DNA from: Acetobacterium malicum subsp. dehalogenans DSM 11527
GTDB lineage: Bacteria; Bacillota; Clostridia; Eubacteriales; Eubacteriaceae
DNA length: 55,824 nucleotides
Direction: 5' to 3'
Assembly (NCBI RefSeq): GCF_000472665.1
Contig: NZ_AXAC01000033.1
Coordinates: forward strand, 180 to 56,003
In this document: positions 17,784 through 27,202 of the stretch, piece after piece
Numbering within the stretch: position 1 is the first letter of the stretch
Layout of the letters: each line of letters opens with the position of its first letter
Notes under the pieces: model-generated
Databases searched by the model: none
Seen by the model: the letters and a program-made list of their open reading frames with translations, nothing else
What the model was told of the DNA's origin: nothing
Program-made: the position numbers and the translations under genes

Positions 17784-18583
17784 CACATCGCCCCCATTCT
17801 TAATTTTTTGTTTTGATTCGATATTTTCCCGTAAATCGTCTCAATGTCAGCTGTATTGGTCGCAATATTCGTTGTGTGAACCAATATGTCAGCTGTATTG
17901 GTTGAAATATCAGCAGCATTCGCCACAATCAGATTGTATAAATTCCCAGCGGTGTCACCGTCCAAAACGTTCTGAATTCCACTAAACCACGCGTCCCATG
18001 CTGCCTGAAATCCGGCTTTCTGGGCAGCTACATCGGCATCTACTGCCTGGTATTTGTCCAGATATTGATTGAAAATTGTCTCGGTATCGACTTGATCAAT
18101 CAGGCCATGAACGACTCCGCAATAATTACTATTCAGCCGTAAATCGGTGATATTGGCTTGTAAAATACTCACAGCATTATTCCCAATATAGATATCAGCA
18201 ATCCCTAGTTCGTACATATCTGCATCCCTTTGCAGCGCCGGCGCTACCGGAGAACTGGCGAATGTCCCTTTTTTAATGTACGCCCTGGTACTTCTGCTTG
18301 TTGTTGAATTCCTCAAAACAATTCGGTCAATCCGTTTTAGTACCGTATCAGCCGCCTCGATCCCCAGTATGAAATCACTGTCGTTGTAATATAATACGCC
18401 ATTTATCCATGCCAAACCGTCCTTCACCGTAATTGTCATATCATCATTTGCGACAATTTGACAGTTTGTTGATGGGTTTGGGAATATGCCATTTCCAATG
18501 AAACTGCCAAACAGTTTTCCGAAAAATTCCTGATCATAGCGCCGATCACCACCGACACTGTTGTAAAATCCACTGTATTCCAT
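17783..18583 (-). CDS. Phage baseplate/tail-fibre protein with C-terminal coiled coil
   Basis: About 266 aa. The N-terminal half (YSGFYNSVGGDRRYDQEFF start) resembles phage baseplate upper or fibre attachment proteins. The C terminus repeats a TNTADI unit three times in a heptad-like run (about residues 225-255), suggesting a trimeric coiled-coil stalk. The start at 18583 has GGGGGTG upstream. Likely part of the host-recognition device. Confidence 0.65.
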   Translation of the reverse strand: MEYSGFYNSVGGDRRYDQEFFGKLFGSFIGNGIFPNPSTNCQIVANDDMTITVKDGLAWINGVLYYNDSDFILGIEAADTVLKRIDRIVLRNSTTSRSTRAYIKKGTFASSPVAPALQRDADMYELGIADIYIGNNAVSILQANITDLRLNSNYCGVVHGLIDQVDTETIFNQYLDKYQAVDADVAAQKAGFQAAWDAWFSGIQNVLDGDTAGNLYNLIVANAADISTNTADILVHTTNIATNTADIETIYGKISNQNKKLRMGAM

Positions 18584-18587
18584 CACA

Positions 18588-20177
18588 TCACCCCCTTTTA
18601 AATTGTTTAATTTTGTCAATTAACGTTGGTACATCGTCCCCGAACGTCACATTTATTTCCATTCCAACATCTTCATAGACTTCTTCGATTTCCGTGATCC
18701 GAGCATCCAGCTGTACTCCCCATTCATCGTTTGACTGGGTGACAATATCGCCCAGATCATAATCCACCCGATATTGTAAATTTGAATTCGGGGCGGTATT
18801 GATTGTGCCGTTAAATGTTACTATTTCTTTTGCATTTGCCAGATTTTCAGTTCCTTTGGTTATTAATAGCGCTTGATATTCAGAATCACTCATTATTGTT
18901 TTTCCTGTAACGGCCACAACTGCATTTTCTGTAACGTAATCTTTTTTATTTTCAACTTCATTTCTGGCTAAAGCTACCTCATTTTGCAATCCGTCATAGT
19001 AAACCCAACTACTCCCAGTCCAGCCAATTTTTGACCAATCAAAACGGGTATCGGCGGCCAGAGCTGGTTCAAGCGGCCAATAAAGCCGTTGTCTATTTCC
19101 CTGAATCAGCGACCAGAGATATATCCACTCAGCATATAACAGACCTTGCTCCGCCTGAATTCGCCGATATTCCACCAGCTCATCCGGCGTAAAATTGCCA
19201 TACACGCCAGACATAAACGCAACCATCTCATCTTGCGCCAGAGCTGCGTTGATTTTGTTCAGCTTATACGCACTTTCTGCCGCCGCCAATTCAGCCGCCT
19301 TTTCCTGATACTGCGTCAATGCAGCTGCCACTCTGGCGCTCTCTTCACTTGCAATCACATCCGCCGCTTTGCCATCAACTGTCTTAGCCTCGATCTCGTT
19401 ACTCAAATTATTCTGATCACAAAATGTCTCGAATCGATCCAGTCCGGCCGCATCCCCAATCGTGACGGTTTTTCGGGCTGATCCTTCTCCGATTCCGCCG
19501 ATCAGTGCAAAATTCCGGTAATCACCAATGCTTTCGGTGTATTCTTGCTCTAACACATTGTCATATTCCTGTGAAAATATCGCTCTGGGGTTGGCAGTCT
19601 GATTGACTGACCGATCCAGTCCTTTATAGACTTCAAACTTCAATTGCTTCAATTCTTTATCAAATCGAACCCGATACCCCAGATCTGCTGCAGCGGCCAA
19701 ACTTTCGACCTCATCGCCTAGATTTTTATAGTTGACCTGGTAATCAACCGTTTCGGGATAATCACCAAAATCACCCAATACCAGGTTATCAATCTTCCGG
19801 GCTGCAATCTGTGGCGTGATGCAGTTATTACTAACCAGCACCCGCATGGCTGTCTCGGTTGTGGCTTTTATTATTTCAGTCCCCCAGATGATCCGACGGC
19901 CTAAATAACCGGTCAGAAACTTACCTTTGACCACAAGAACTTTCTTTCCTTCTTTGTCCTGGGATAATCCCCGATAACTAACATAGCCCGCCTCGGGATC
20001 GTCGTCATTTTTGCAGATGATAGCGTCTTTGGGCAGCAGTGACAGGTTTTCCGATGTCAATGGACAATGCAGTTCAAACTCGCCAGGTGACGCATAGCGC
20101 CTGACCCAGCGGAATGAGGTGTATAAATCGATGATCCCCTGTAATTCCAGATTCCGATTGTAAATATATAACTCCAT
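18588..20177 (-). CDS. Siphovirus tail protein, ReqiPepy6 Gp37-like
   Basis: This 529-aa protein begins MELYIYNRNLELQGIID and has FRWVRRYASPGEFELHCP, characteristic of the Gp37-like tail family that takes the place of tail-associated lysin/Tal proteins in many Gram-positive siphoviruses. It lies directly after the Dit-type gene. A helical insert of about 100 residues sits in its second half. Probably forms the tail tip with Dit. Confidence 0.85.
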   Translation of the reverse strand: MELYIYNRNLELQGIIDLYTSFRWVRRYASPGEFELHCPLTSENLSLLPKDAIICKNDDDPEAGYVSYRGLSQDKEGKKVLVVKGKFLTGYLGRRIIWGTEIIKATTETAMRVLVSNNCITPQIAARKIDNLVLGDFGDYPETVDYQVNYKNLGDEVESLAAAADLGYRVRFDKELKQLKFEVYKGLDRSVNQTANPRAIFSQEYDNVLEQEYTESIGDYRNFALIGGIGEGSARKTVTIGDAAGLDRFETFCDQNNLSNEIEAKTVDGKAADVIASEESARVAAALTQYQEKAAELAAAESAYKLNKINAALAQDEMVAFMSGVYGNFTPDELVEYRRIQAEQGLLYAEWIYLWSLIQGNRQRLYWPLEPALAADTRFDWSKIGWTGSSWVYYDGLQNEVALARNEVENKKDYVTENAVVAVTGKTIMSDSEYQALLITKGTENLANAKEIVTFNGTINTAPNSNLQYRVDYDLGDIVTQSNDEWGVQLDARITEIEEVYEDVGMEINVTFGDDVPTLIDKIKQFKRG

Positions 20178-20179
20178 AA

Positions 20180-21049
20180 CTAAACCCCCAGATATCGATT
20201 TGAATGATAGATGGTCACTGAAAGATAATCAATCCCGTCATCGGCATTATACCGAAACAGGTTGTCCCCCGGTGCCAGCTGCAGGAACGTCGAACCGGGC
20301 GCCAGCGCATTAAACAGATTGGATTCAATCCCCGCCATTTTTGATACAATCCTCTTCTCGCCGTATCCCGTGGTAATGGTGATTGTTTGACCTTTTAGCA
20401 TCGTCGTGTTGATTTTTATTTGCTCTTTGGTGTTAATATTAACAAGACTCGGGTTGGTCACGCTGGCCAGCGCCTTGAAGACTATTCTCATGCCCGTTTC
20501 AACATCGCCTACATTATTGGCGTTTGCTGTTAATATCTCTGAACGGTAGCCGATTTCCATACCTTCTGCTTGTAGCTCCAGTGGAAAAGAAAAATTCGGC
20601 ACCCATAAAGTGATTTCGTGTTTTTGTTCAGTCAGATCTGTCCAGAATGGATTGTGTGCAGTTAAGTCTATTGTCCCTTCTCCAACATGGGTATTGATGT
20701 CCACAATAAATGGTAATTCTTCAGGTATACAGGTGATTGTTTTTTCAACCAAACCATCAAAATAGACAATTCGCCCTTCACCCAATAACGGATTAAACAA
20801 TTGATACAACTTTTTCTTTAATTTCAAATAATCTATTTGCGATGCTGTTTTTATAGCAAATTCCAACGGCAAATCTCCTTCATTCAGATCATTTCCAAAA
20901 TAGGTACTGCCATTTTGACCTGATCCTTTTGAACTATAGATATTAACACTTGTTTTTGGATTGAACTTTTTGAGAATAAAAGGGGCTGAATGTGATTGCT
21001 TAAAAGTAATCTCAGCACCTAGCGAGTTAATATATTTTAGTGTCTTCAC
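20180..21049 (-). CDS. Distal tail protein (Dit-like, Sipho_tail family)
   Basis: This 289-aa protein has the N-terminal pattern of phage distal tail proteins (YFGNDLNEGDLPLEF and a following YLKLKKKLYQLFNP helix). Such proteins form the hexameric hub between tail tube and tip. It starts with GTG, seven bases after AGGAGG. It lies between the tape measure and Gp37-like genes, as in other siphoviruses. Confidence 0.85.
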   Translation of the reverse strand: MKTLKYINSLGAEITFKQSHSAPFILKKFNPKTSVNIYSSKGSGQNGSTYFGNDLNEGDLPLEFAIKTASQIDYLKLKKKLYQLFNPLLGEGRIVYFDGLVEKTITCIPEELPFIVDINTHVGEGTIDLTAHNPFWTDLTEQKHEITLWVPNFSFPLELQAEGMEIGYRSEILTANANNVGDVETGMRIVFKALASVTNPSLVNINTKEQIKINTTMLKGQTITITTGYGEKRIVSKMAGIESNLFNALAPGSTFLQLAPGDNLFRYNADDGIDYLSVTIYHSNRYLGV

Positions 21050-21061
21050 GTTTCAGCCTCC

Positions 21062-24000
21062 TTATAAACTTAGAAATAAATGACGTAGTAAACGTTCATT
21101 TTGTTTTGCAATCGTAGCTGGCGATAAGGCAGTAGGTGAATTGATGGTTATATATTGGGTAATTCCATCTTTTCCGCCCGCTAAACCAGCGCTTGTTTCA
21201 GCATCGTAGACCCTTTCGCCACCTCTAAAATTAACCAACTCTGGGCCTTTTTCACCAACCCAATGCAGCCCTGCCGTTGCATAATTTGTTCCTGAAGCAT
21301 AACCGAATAAAGCACTTGGATCAATCCACTCGCCATCCTGCATCATACCAAAATGCAAATGCGCGCCAGTACTGTCACCGGTCGATCCAACCAGGCCGAT
21401 TGTCTGTAATTTGCTGACAATATCACCTACCGCAACCATTATTTCTGACATATGGGCATATAGTGTTTCTAAACCATTACCATGGTCGATGATAACTGAA
21501 TTCCCGTAGCCACCATTCCATCCAGCCTGAACAACTGTACCGGCTCCGGCTGCGCCTACTGGTTCGCCATATCCCGCTCCCAAATCAATCCCAGCGTGGA
21601 ACCGTTGATCACCATAGATCGGATGGGTACGCCATCCAAACTCAGATGTAACCCCAGCGGATAATGGCGCGGTTAAGTCACCCATGGATGCACCGCCAAT
21701 ACCAATTGATTTAAAGAATTCTGCAGCACCAGAACCTACAAAGTCGATTGCTGCTTTTAAATTAAAATTACCATTCTCAAAAGCAGACTTAATATCTTCA
21801 ACCATGCCATTTACAAACGATATCAGGTTTTCACCATTCAAACCTTTGATAAGCCCTTGAACAATGTACTTCCCGATTTCAATTAACTTTTTAGCAGGCG
21901 ATGCAATACCCAAGCCATCTTTGAATTTCGCTAAGATATCTTTAACCAACGCATTAACAGCATCACCAACATTAGATGCTGTTTCCGAAATCCCACGAAC
22001 AATTTCTGAGATCATGTTCTTAGCTTGTTGATATAATTGTTCTGGGACTTGAGCAATGGGATCAATGATTGTTTTTTTTATTTCTTCCCATTTTTCAGAT
22101 GCTGCATCTTTGATATCCTGCCATTTATCGGGTAAGTCATCAACAAGTTCTCTTATTTTTTCTGTGATATTGCGGAAGATTTCCTGCGCTTTGTTTTTTA
22201 AGTCATCACGGATATCTCCCCATTTCGAATCTGAATCGGTCTTAGTTTCTTGCCACTTATCAGAGACATTCTTAACTGTCTCCTGAACTTTATTGGAAAT
22301 ATTGGTTTTAATATCTTCCCATTTGCTGGCAAGATCGGTTTTAATATCCGCCCACTTCTGCTGAGTATCGCTTTTTGTTTCCTGCCACTTATTCGCTAAA
22401 TTGGTGACAACTTCCTGAACCTTATTGGAAATGTTAGTCTTAATTTCTTCCCATTTGGCAGCCAGATCACTTTTTATAGCATCCCATTTCTGTTGGGTAT
22501 CAACCTTTGTTTCCTGCCACTTATTCGCAATATTAGTCGCCAGCTCTGATATCTTCCCAATTGTATTGTCATAAATCAGCTGCCATGCTGTCTGCAGGAA
22601 GGTTACAATCCCATTCCAGGTATCGGTGGTCCGCTGGACAATGCCGTCCCAGATTCCTTTTATGAAATCCAGAATACTCTGAAATATCAGGCTTACCCAA
22701 TTATGAAGCCCCTGAAAAACATTAACCAGAAAATCAACCGCATTCTGGCCCATTGCCTGGGCAAACTGCCAGGCTGCTGCCCAATCTCCATTTAGCAGAG
22801 CAAAGACCATGCCAACAAAATTTCCGATAAAACTTAGAAGATTCCCGATGGCTGCGACAAATGGTGCAATCGCAATGATAATACTTGTAAATCCATTTAT
22901 GAATTCACTAATAAATTCCCTGACTTTCGGAACTATATTGTTCCCAATAAAATCACCAATCTGCTGTAAAATCGGATTGATACTTGCACCGAAACCACTG
23001 AACGCTTCAACAACAGGCGCAAATGCCTCTTGAATGGCCATAAGGTTCATAGTAATTTGCATTTTCAACGCCATAAAAGCAGCTGCTACAGAACCCCTAA
23101 ACGTCTCTGAATTTTGCCAGGCCCCTGCCAGTATTGCAACGAACCCAGCGATAGCAGCCACAACGATAGCCACCGGCCCCGTTAAAGCTGCCAGGGAAGA
23201 ACCCATTCCCACGGCACCCTCGGCACCAAGGCCAAAAGCTGCCGATGCTGACCCAAGCGCCCCGTTTAATAGGCCACCGGTAGCAAATAATCCGGCAACG
23301 TTGGATACCGCCCCGGCCAGACCGCCTAAGACTAATAAAATTGGACCAATAGCCATAGCTAACAAGCCCAATTTCACAATAGTATCTTGTTGACCTTCGT
23401 TTAAACTCTCAAACCATCCCGCAAGTTCACTTGCCTTAACCGCCGCCGCTTCAAGCATTGGCGCCAGCGTATTCATAATGGCTTCACCCAATGTGGCCAT
23501 CGACTCTTTAACATTCTGCATGGACATTTCAAACTTTGCGCCACCATCCAGCAATTCATCATAGGTTCCGTCTAAGGTTCCCTCAGAATTTTCAACAACA
23601 GCCAAAAATTCTTCATAGGAAAAACGCCCCCCTTTGATGGCATCCGCTAAATCAGGCCCCGCCTTTTGGCCAAAAACGTCGATGGCCATGGTTGTTGCAC
23701 TGGCAATATCTGGTGTTTCACCAATTAATTGTAACGTCTTTTTAAATTCTTCCCGGGGATCTTTACCAGCTGCTGCCCAATTAGAAATGGCTTTTTTCAT
23801 ACCACTGAATGCGATCTCTGTATTAACCCCAGCCTTTTCCCAGCCTGCAAAGATAGCAATGCTTTCCTGGGTATCAAAACCAAGGGCTCGCATCGGTGCA
23901 CCGTATTTTGTGATGTTTTCAGTTAATGCTTCAACTGAAATACCCGATGCCTGGCTTGCAGCAGACAATTGATCAAGGACTGATTTATAATCCGCTGTAT

Positions 24001-24514
24001 CAATACCCGCATCACTCATTGCCCGGGAGACTAGCTGGACCCCCTGGGTGGCATCCACTCCGGTGATCTCAGCAAACTTAAGAAAATCCTTGCTCATGGT
24101 TTCAAGGCCATCGCCTGTTACTCCAAAGCGTGTGTTAATCTCTCCGATCGCTCCCCCAACATCGTCAAAACTGCCGATGACAGACCCTGAAACATTTTTA
24201 AAAATCTTCTCCAAGCCATTAGCAGCGTCTCCGGTGGCACCAGTAGCTTTTAACATTACATCCATACCATCATCAACCGCATTAAAGGCCAAGACAGCAC
24301 CCGTACCGATTGCAGTCAATGGAGCTGTTACATAAGTAGAAAATCCCTTTCCAAGACCCTTAAGCCCATCGCTGATATTATCCGCAGTCTTTGCAACGGC
24401 ACCAAACTTTTTACCAAGGATCTCAGCATTATTTCCGGCCAGATCCATCTCGTTATTGGCTTCGCTGGTATCAACAAAAATCGAACCAAATAGTTTGAAG
24501 ATCTCAAACGCCAT
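21062..24514 (-). CDS. Tape measure protein with C-terminal M23 peptidase domain
   Basis: About 1150 aa. The N terminus shows the phage minor-tail pattern with Ala-rich helices and several hydrophobic stretches (about residues 370-560). A charged helical region follows with 44-aa tandem repeats built on NKWQETK. Near the C terminus an M23 endopeptidase domain has SEFGWRTHPIYG, HAGIDLG and HLHFG zinc ligands. It sets tail length and may open the cell wall during DNA entry. ATG at 24514 is preferred to a GTG at 24523. Confidence 0.93.
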   Translation of the reverse strand: MAFEIFKLFGSIFVDTSEANNEMDLAGNNAEILGKKFGAVAKTADNISDGLKGLGKGFSTYVTAPLTAIGTGAVLAFNAVDDGMDVMLKATGATGDAANGLEKIFKNVSGSVIGSFDDVGGAIGEINTRFGVTGDGLETMSKDFLKFAEITGVDATQGVQLVSRAMSDAGIDTADYKSVLDQLSAASQASGISVEALTENITKYGAPMRALGFDTQESIAIFAGWEKAGVNTEIAFSGMKKAISNWAAAGKDPREEFKKTLQLIGETPDIASATTMAIDVFGQKAGPDLADAIKGGRFSYEEFLAVVENSEGTLDGTYDELLDGGAKFEMSMQNVKESMATLGEAIMNTLAPMLEAAAVKASELAGWFESLNEGQQDTIVKLGLLAMAIGPILLVLGGLAGAVSNVAGLFATGGLLNGALGSASAAFGLGAEGAVGMGSSLAALTGPVAIVVAAIAGFVAILAGAWQNSETFRGSVAAAFMALKMQITMNLMAIQEAFAPVVEAFSGFGASINPILQQIGDFIGNNIVPKVREFISEFINGFTSIIIAIAPFVAAIGNLLSFIGNFVGMVFALLNGDWAAAWQFAQAMGQNAVDFLVNVFQGLHNWVSLIFQSILDFIKGIWDGIVQRTTDTWNGIVTFLQTAWQLIYDNTIGKISELATNIANKWQETKVDTQQKWDAIKSDLAAKWEEIKTNISNKVQEVVTNLANKWQETKSDTQQKWADIKTDLASKWEDIKTNISNKVQETVKNVSDKWQETKTDSDSKWGDIRDDLKNKAQEIFRNITEKIRELVDDLPDKWQDIKDAASEKWEEIKKTIIDPIAQVPEQLYQQAKNMISEIVRGISETASNVGDAVNALVKDILAKFKDGLGIASPAKKLIEIGKYIVQGLIKGLNGENLISFVNGMVEDIKSAFENGNFNLKAAIDFVGSGAAEFFKSIGIGGASMGDLTAPLSAGVTSEFGWRTHPIYGDQRFHAGIDLGAGYGEPVGAAGAGTVVQAGWNGGYGNSVIIDHGNGLETLYAHMSEIMVAVGDIVSKLQTIGLVGSTGDSTGAHLHFGMMQDGEWIDPSALFGYASGTNYATAGLHWVGEKGPELVNFRGGERVYDAETSAGLAGGKDGITQYITINSPTALSPATIAKQNERLLRHLFLSL
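22246..22528 (-). repeat. 132-bp tandem repeats inside the tape measure gene
   Basis: A motif related to TTTCCTGCCACTTATTCGC recurs at 22246, 22378 and 22510, exactly 132 bp apart. Each unit codes for 44 residues with an inner 11-residue beat (KW..IK.D). Copies differ at many third positions, so they are not recent. Confidence 0.85.
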
Positions 24515-24860
24515 TAGCTTCACCCCCTTTCAGGGTTAGATTGATGATCTTTTCAACCTTCTCATTGATTTCATTAATGGTTTCCTGCTTGGTTTTCGGG
24601 GTGGCACTCGGCTGAACGCTTTCACTTTGAGCCAGTTGTTTATACGCTTCAAAGGTGATAAAGTTCTCTGGCCCCATATTCCGGTAATCAACTAAATAGC
24701 GGTCCCACAATTTCGCATCCTCTTCTTTTTCAAAGGCTTTGCGAATAAATGTAAGACCGCTATCAATATCCATATTTAAAATATAGTCAATGTTGTTATA
24801 TCGTCTAAGGAGCAACTCCTCAATGTCAGTAACATCTACTGAGTTGCTGACTTGAAAAAA
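24504..24860 (-). CDS. Tail assembly chaperone, frameshifted C-terminal part (gpT-like)
   Basis: This frame has no convincing start of its own. It is reached from the upstream chaperone gene by a -1 frameshift at 24854-24860, giving a fused product of about 246 aa (130 from the first frame, 116 from this one). In siphoviruses the short (G) and long (GT) forms coat the tape measure and recruit tail tube protein. It overlaps the tape measure start by 11 nt. Confidence 0.88.
   Translation of the reverse strand, partial: FFQVSNSVDVTDIEELLLRRYNNIDYILNMDIDSGLTFIRKAFEKEEDAKLWDRYLVDYRNMGPENFITFEAYKQLAQSESVQPSATPKTKQETINEINEKVEKIINLTLKGGEANGV
24811..24860 (-). promoter_or_regulatory. Programmed -1 ribosomal frameshift signal
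   Basis: Minus strand: slippery heptamer T TTT TTC (24860-24854) in the correct phase of the upstream frame, a 5-nt spacer, then an 8-bp perfect stem AGCAACTC/GAGTTGCT (24848-24841 and 24818-24811). Its loop holds a second small stem AGTA/TACT. After the slip the reading continues in the next frame to 24504. Confidence 0.9.
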
Positions 24861-25243
24861 GAAGCCCACTTCTGAGCATCAGCCACATCTTTCAGTTTTT
24901 CGATGGTATCCATCAGGTCATTTTCGGCCACTTCTTCCGGGGTGCATTGGAAGGGGCGGGCAATGAAAGCATAGATTTCCGCTTCCGCTTTCTGGTTCGC
25001 AAAAATCTCCATCACTGAAAAAGCCAGATCAATGCCAACCTCTGCCTGGGATGGCGCTTCTTTAACAATGAGTTCTGGAGAATTATCATCACCTTCTTCA
25101 ACAACTTTCAATTGTGGCTTCTTCTCTTTTTTCGGCATATTCTTAGCAACCTTTTTAAGCTCATCCTTAACCCCGGTTCGCTTAACCATCCGCATAAACT
25201 CAAATAAATCCGCCGTATTTAGTTTTCGTACATTTTCAATCAT
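24836..25243 (-). CDS. Tail assembly chaperone, short form (gpG-like)
   Basis: This 135-aa, charged, mostly helical protein lies between the major tail protein and tape measure genes, the standard chaperone place. Normal reading ends at 24836; a fraction of ribosomes should slip near codon 130 and make the long form. No sequence family is obvious, so the call rests on position and the frameshift signal. Confidence 0.85.
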   Translation of the reverse strand: MIENVRKLNTADLFEFMRMVKRTGVKDELKKVAKNMPKKEKKPQLKVVEEGDDNSPELIVKEAPSQAEVGIDLAFSVMEIFANQKAEAEIYAFIARPFQCTPEEVAENDLMDTIEKLKDVADAQKWASFFKSATQ

Positions 25244-25247
25244 CTAA

Positions 25248-26090
25248 TTATTCTCCAATTCTGTAAGTTTCGGTCATGGTTGCACTATCAGCCATGCCGG
25301 ATTTCATTGCTTTTGCTTTTAAGATTGTATCGGCTGCCACAGTAATTTCAGTGGAGTAGGCCGTATCATCTGCCGTTGGCTCAAAACCATTGGTGGTGTA
25401 ATAGATGGTCGCTCCAACAGTCGCACAGCTTAATGTAACTGTCTGGCTGGTTGCGTAGGCTCCGCCCTTCATGCTGGCAACTGGTGTGGCAGCATTAGAT
25501 CCTTTTGGATAGTAAATCTTATAAGGCGGTGCATCCAGGGTTCCTTCCCCGGTATCCTCGTAATGGCCATAGACGGTAACGGGAATCACACCCTCCTTTT
25601 TATCCTCCACCTTGATGTTTAGACCATCAGTTGACAGAGCATTAAAGACCTGGATAATGATCGGCTCCTCACTGCCGGTGATGGTGCCAATGTAGGTGAT
25701 GTTGCCGATATAATCGGCATCCTCAAAAGCATTTCGCCCGGTAATGATGCTATAGGTGCCGTTGGTCGTGGTATCAATATCAGCGGCACCAAGAGCCATA
25801 GCCAAAATATCCGGGGTTGTCTCGATGAAATTAATCACCAAAGAAACATCAATATAGTCAATAATCTCTGTTCCTTTGCCCTTTCCGGGCAGTCCATCAA
25901 TCTCAATGTTTCGGATCTCAGCAGCCACCTTAAACTCACCACCGCCCTGGGTAGCTCCAATTAGTTTTCCACCAAGTCGGGCCGATTCATAGGTGTCTGT
26001 GCCGACAATAAAATTTTTAAAAAACGCCCCGGCACCAGTATGGAGATTATCCATGGTTTTCTGACTGTAACCTGTTCGTACTTTTCCCAT
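25248..26090 (-). CDS. Major tail (tube) protein with C-terminal Ig/CHB_HEX-like domain
   Basis: This 280-aa protein has about 195 residues of tail-tube sequence. A C-terminal domain of about 75 residues shows the pattern GATIYYTTNG.EPT...TAYS typical of CHB_HEX_C_1 (chitobiase C-terminal-like) beta domains. Such add-on domains decorate phage tails and may bind surface sugars. It stands directly before the tail chaperones. Confidence 0.85.
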   Translation of the reverse strand: MGKVRTGYSQKTMDNLHTGAGAFFKNFIVGTDTYESARLGGKLIGATQGGGEFKVAAEIRNIEIDGLPGKGKGTEIIDYIDVSLVINFIETTPDILAMALGAADIDTTTNGTYSIITGRNAFEDADYIGNITYIGTITGSEEPIIIQVFNALSTDGLNIKVEDKKEGVIPVTVYGHYEDTGEGTLDAPPYKIYYPKGSNAATPVASMKGGAYATSQTVTLSCATVGATIYYTTNGFEPTADDTAYSTEITVAADTILKAKAMKSGMADSATMTETYRIGE

Positions 26091-26093
26091 TTT

Positions 26094-26453
26094 TTATTCT
26101 TCCTTTCCAAAGTAGCGGACCAGATAAGATTCATTGATCCGCTTAATAATTGTTTCATCCAACCGTTGCCGGTCATCATTTTTATAAATTGTAATGCTGT
26201 GATGCTCATTGGTGAGCGTATATTTATTCAAATAATCGCCCACATTATCCGCTAATGTTTCCAGTTCGATGGAGTCCGGTTTGTCCGTCCAATAGTCCAA
26301 TTCCAGTTTTTTACTGGCCCCGATATCGCTTATTTGAAAGGTTATATAAGGGTAGGGAGTGGTTTTGGTCGTCCCAATATAAAAAACGCCCATATGGACG
26401 TTCTGGATGATTTTTTTGATCTCTTCAATTAACAGAACCGTTTTACTCGCCAT
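26094..26453 (-). CDS. Tail terminator/completion-like protein
   Basis: About 119 aa; its place between an HK97 gp10-like gene and the major tail gene fits a tail terminator. The YPYITFQISDI strand motif is like that of DUF3168-type proteins. Start at 26453 has GGTGGA five bases upstream. Confidence 0.65.
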   Translation of the reverse strand: MASKTVLLIEEIKKIIQNVHMGVFYIGTTKTTPYPYITFQISDIGASKKLELDYWTDKPDSIELETLADNVGDYLNKYTLTNEHHSITIYKNDDRQRLDETIIKRINESYLVRYFGKEE

Positions 26454-26904
26454 CTGATCCACCCGTATACTCATCTTCATTAATTAAAGCTAATGCTTCG
26501 GCTTCCGACTCCATTGCGCTTAAATATTTAGATTCAATTTGTATAATCGTTTCAATATTATCCTGTGCCGCTTTTGTCAGTAATCCTAGAGCCGGTGTTT
26601 TTGACGATCCCTTTTCCTGGAAGCCACCATAAAACGCATTTGGTTTAATTCCAACCTGTAAATTGCACTCTCTTCGACGAACCCAAGGCTGAACATATTT
26701 GTTTATTTTCCCCCGTCTTTTTTTGAACTGTTGATAATAATTTATTTTGAATTCTTTACACAAAAATTTACCAACATCACGAAGAGCTGCCCGGGTCAAT
26801 TCAGATAAGGTGTACTTTGCTCTGTCAACATTTGAAGTAAACTCGACGTGAGTTTTCCCTTTCTTTACCAGTACCTTCGTAACCGAATCAGGTGGTTTCC
26901 CCAT
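26443..26904 (-). CDS. HK97 gp10-like head-tail joining protein
   Basis: About 153 aa with the early basic helical region (TRAALRDVGKFLCKEFK) and the FYGGFQEKGSSKTPA motif common to the gp10/minor-tail family, which acts at the head-tail joint. The start at 26904 has AGGGGG upstream; the longer frame to 26955 lies inside the previous gene. Confidence 0.8.
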   Translation of the reverse strand: MGKPPDSVTKVLVKKGKTHVEFTSNVDRAKYTLSELTRAALRDVGKFLCKEFKINYYQQFKKRRGKINKYVQPWVRRRECNLQVGIKPNAFYGGFQEKGSSKTPALGLLTKAAQDNIETIIQIESKYLSAMESEAEALALINEDEYTGGSDGE

Positions 26905-27202
26905 GTTTAATCCCCCTTTCCAGAACCACTTCGATATCCTCACTGCCAACAGCATAGGTCCGGATCATGGTATAAACCTCATCCTCAAACCGGATATACC
27001 GCTGGCCTGCATAATCTGCCTGTTTTAAAGTCAGGGTGATTGATGGTTTATAATCGGTAGTGGCTGCCTGGTAAAACTCAGCCATCCGGATGGATTTCTG
27101 ATCACAGAAAACATAATCATCAAAGGAAACTACTTCATACTTATCACCGATGGCATTTTCTGCTTCATCTTCGATTCCCAAATAACAGATACTTGTCCAC
27201 AT
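26888..27202 (-). CDS. Phage head closure (stopper) protein
   Basis: A 104-aa beta-rich protein placed between the connector and gp10-like genes, where siphoviruses carry the head closure protein. Features such as EVYTMIRTYAVGSEDIEVVLERGI fit. It overlaps the next gene by 17 nt. Confidence 0.7.
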   Translation of the reverse strand: MWTSICYLGIEDEAENAIGDKYEVVSFDDYVFCDQKSIRMAEFYQAATTDYKPSITLTLKQADYAGQRYIRFEDEVYTMIRTYAVGSEDIEVVLERGIKHGETT

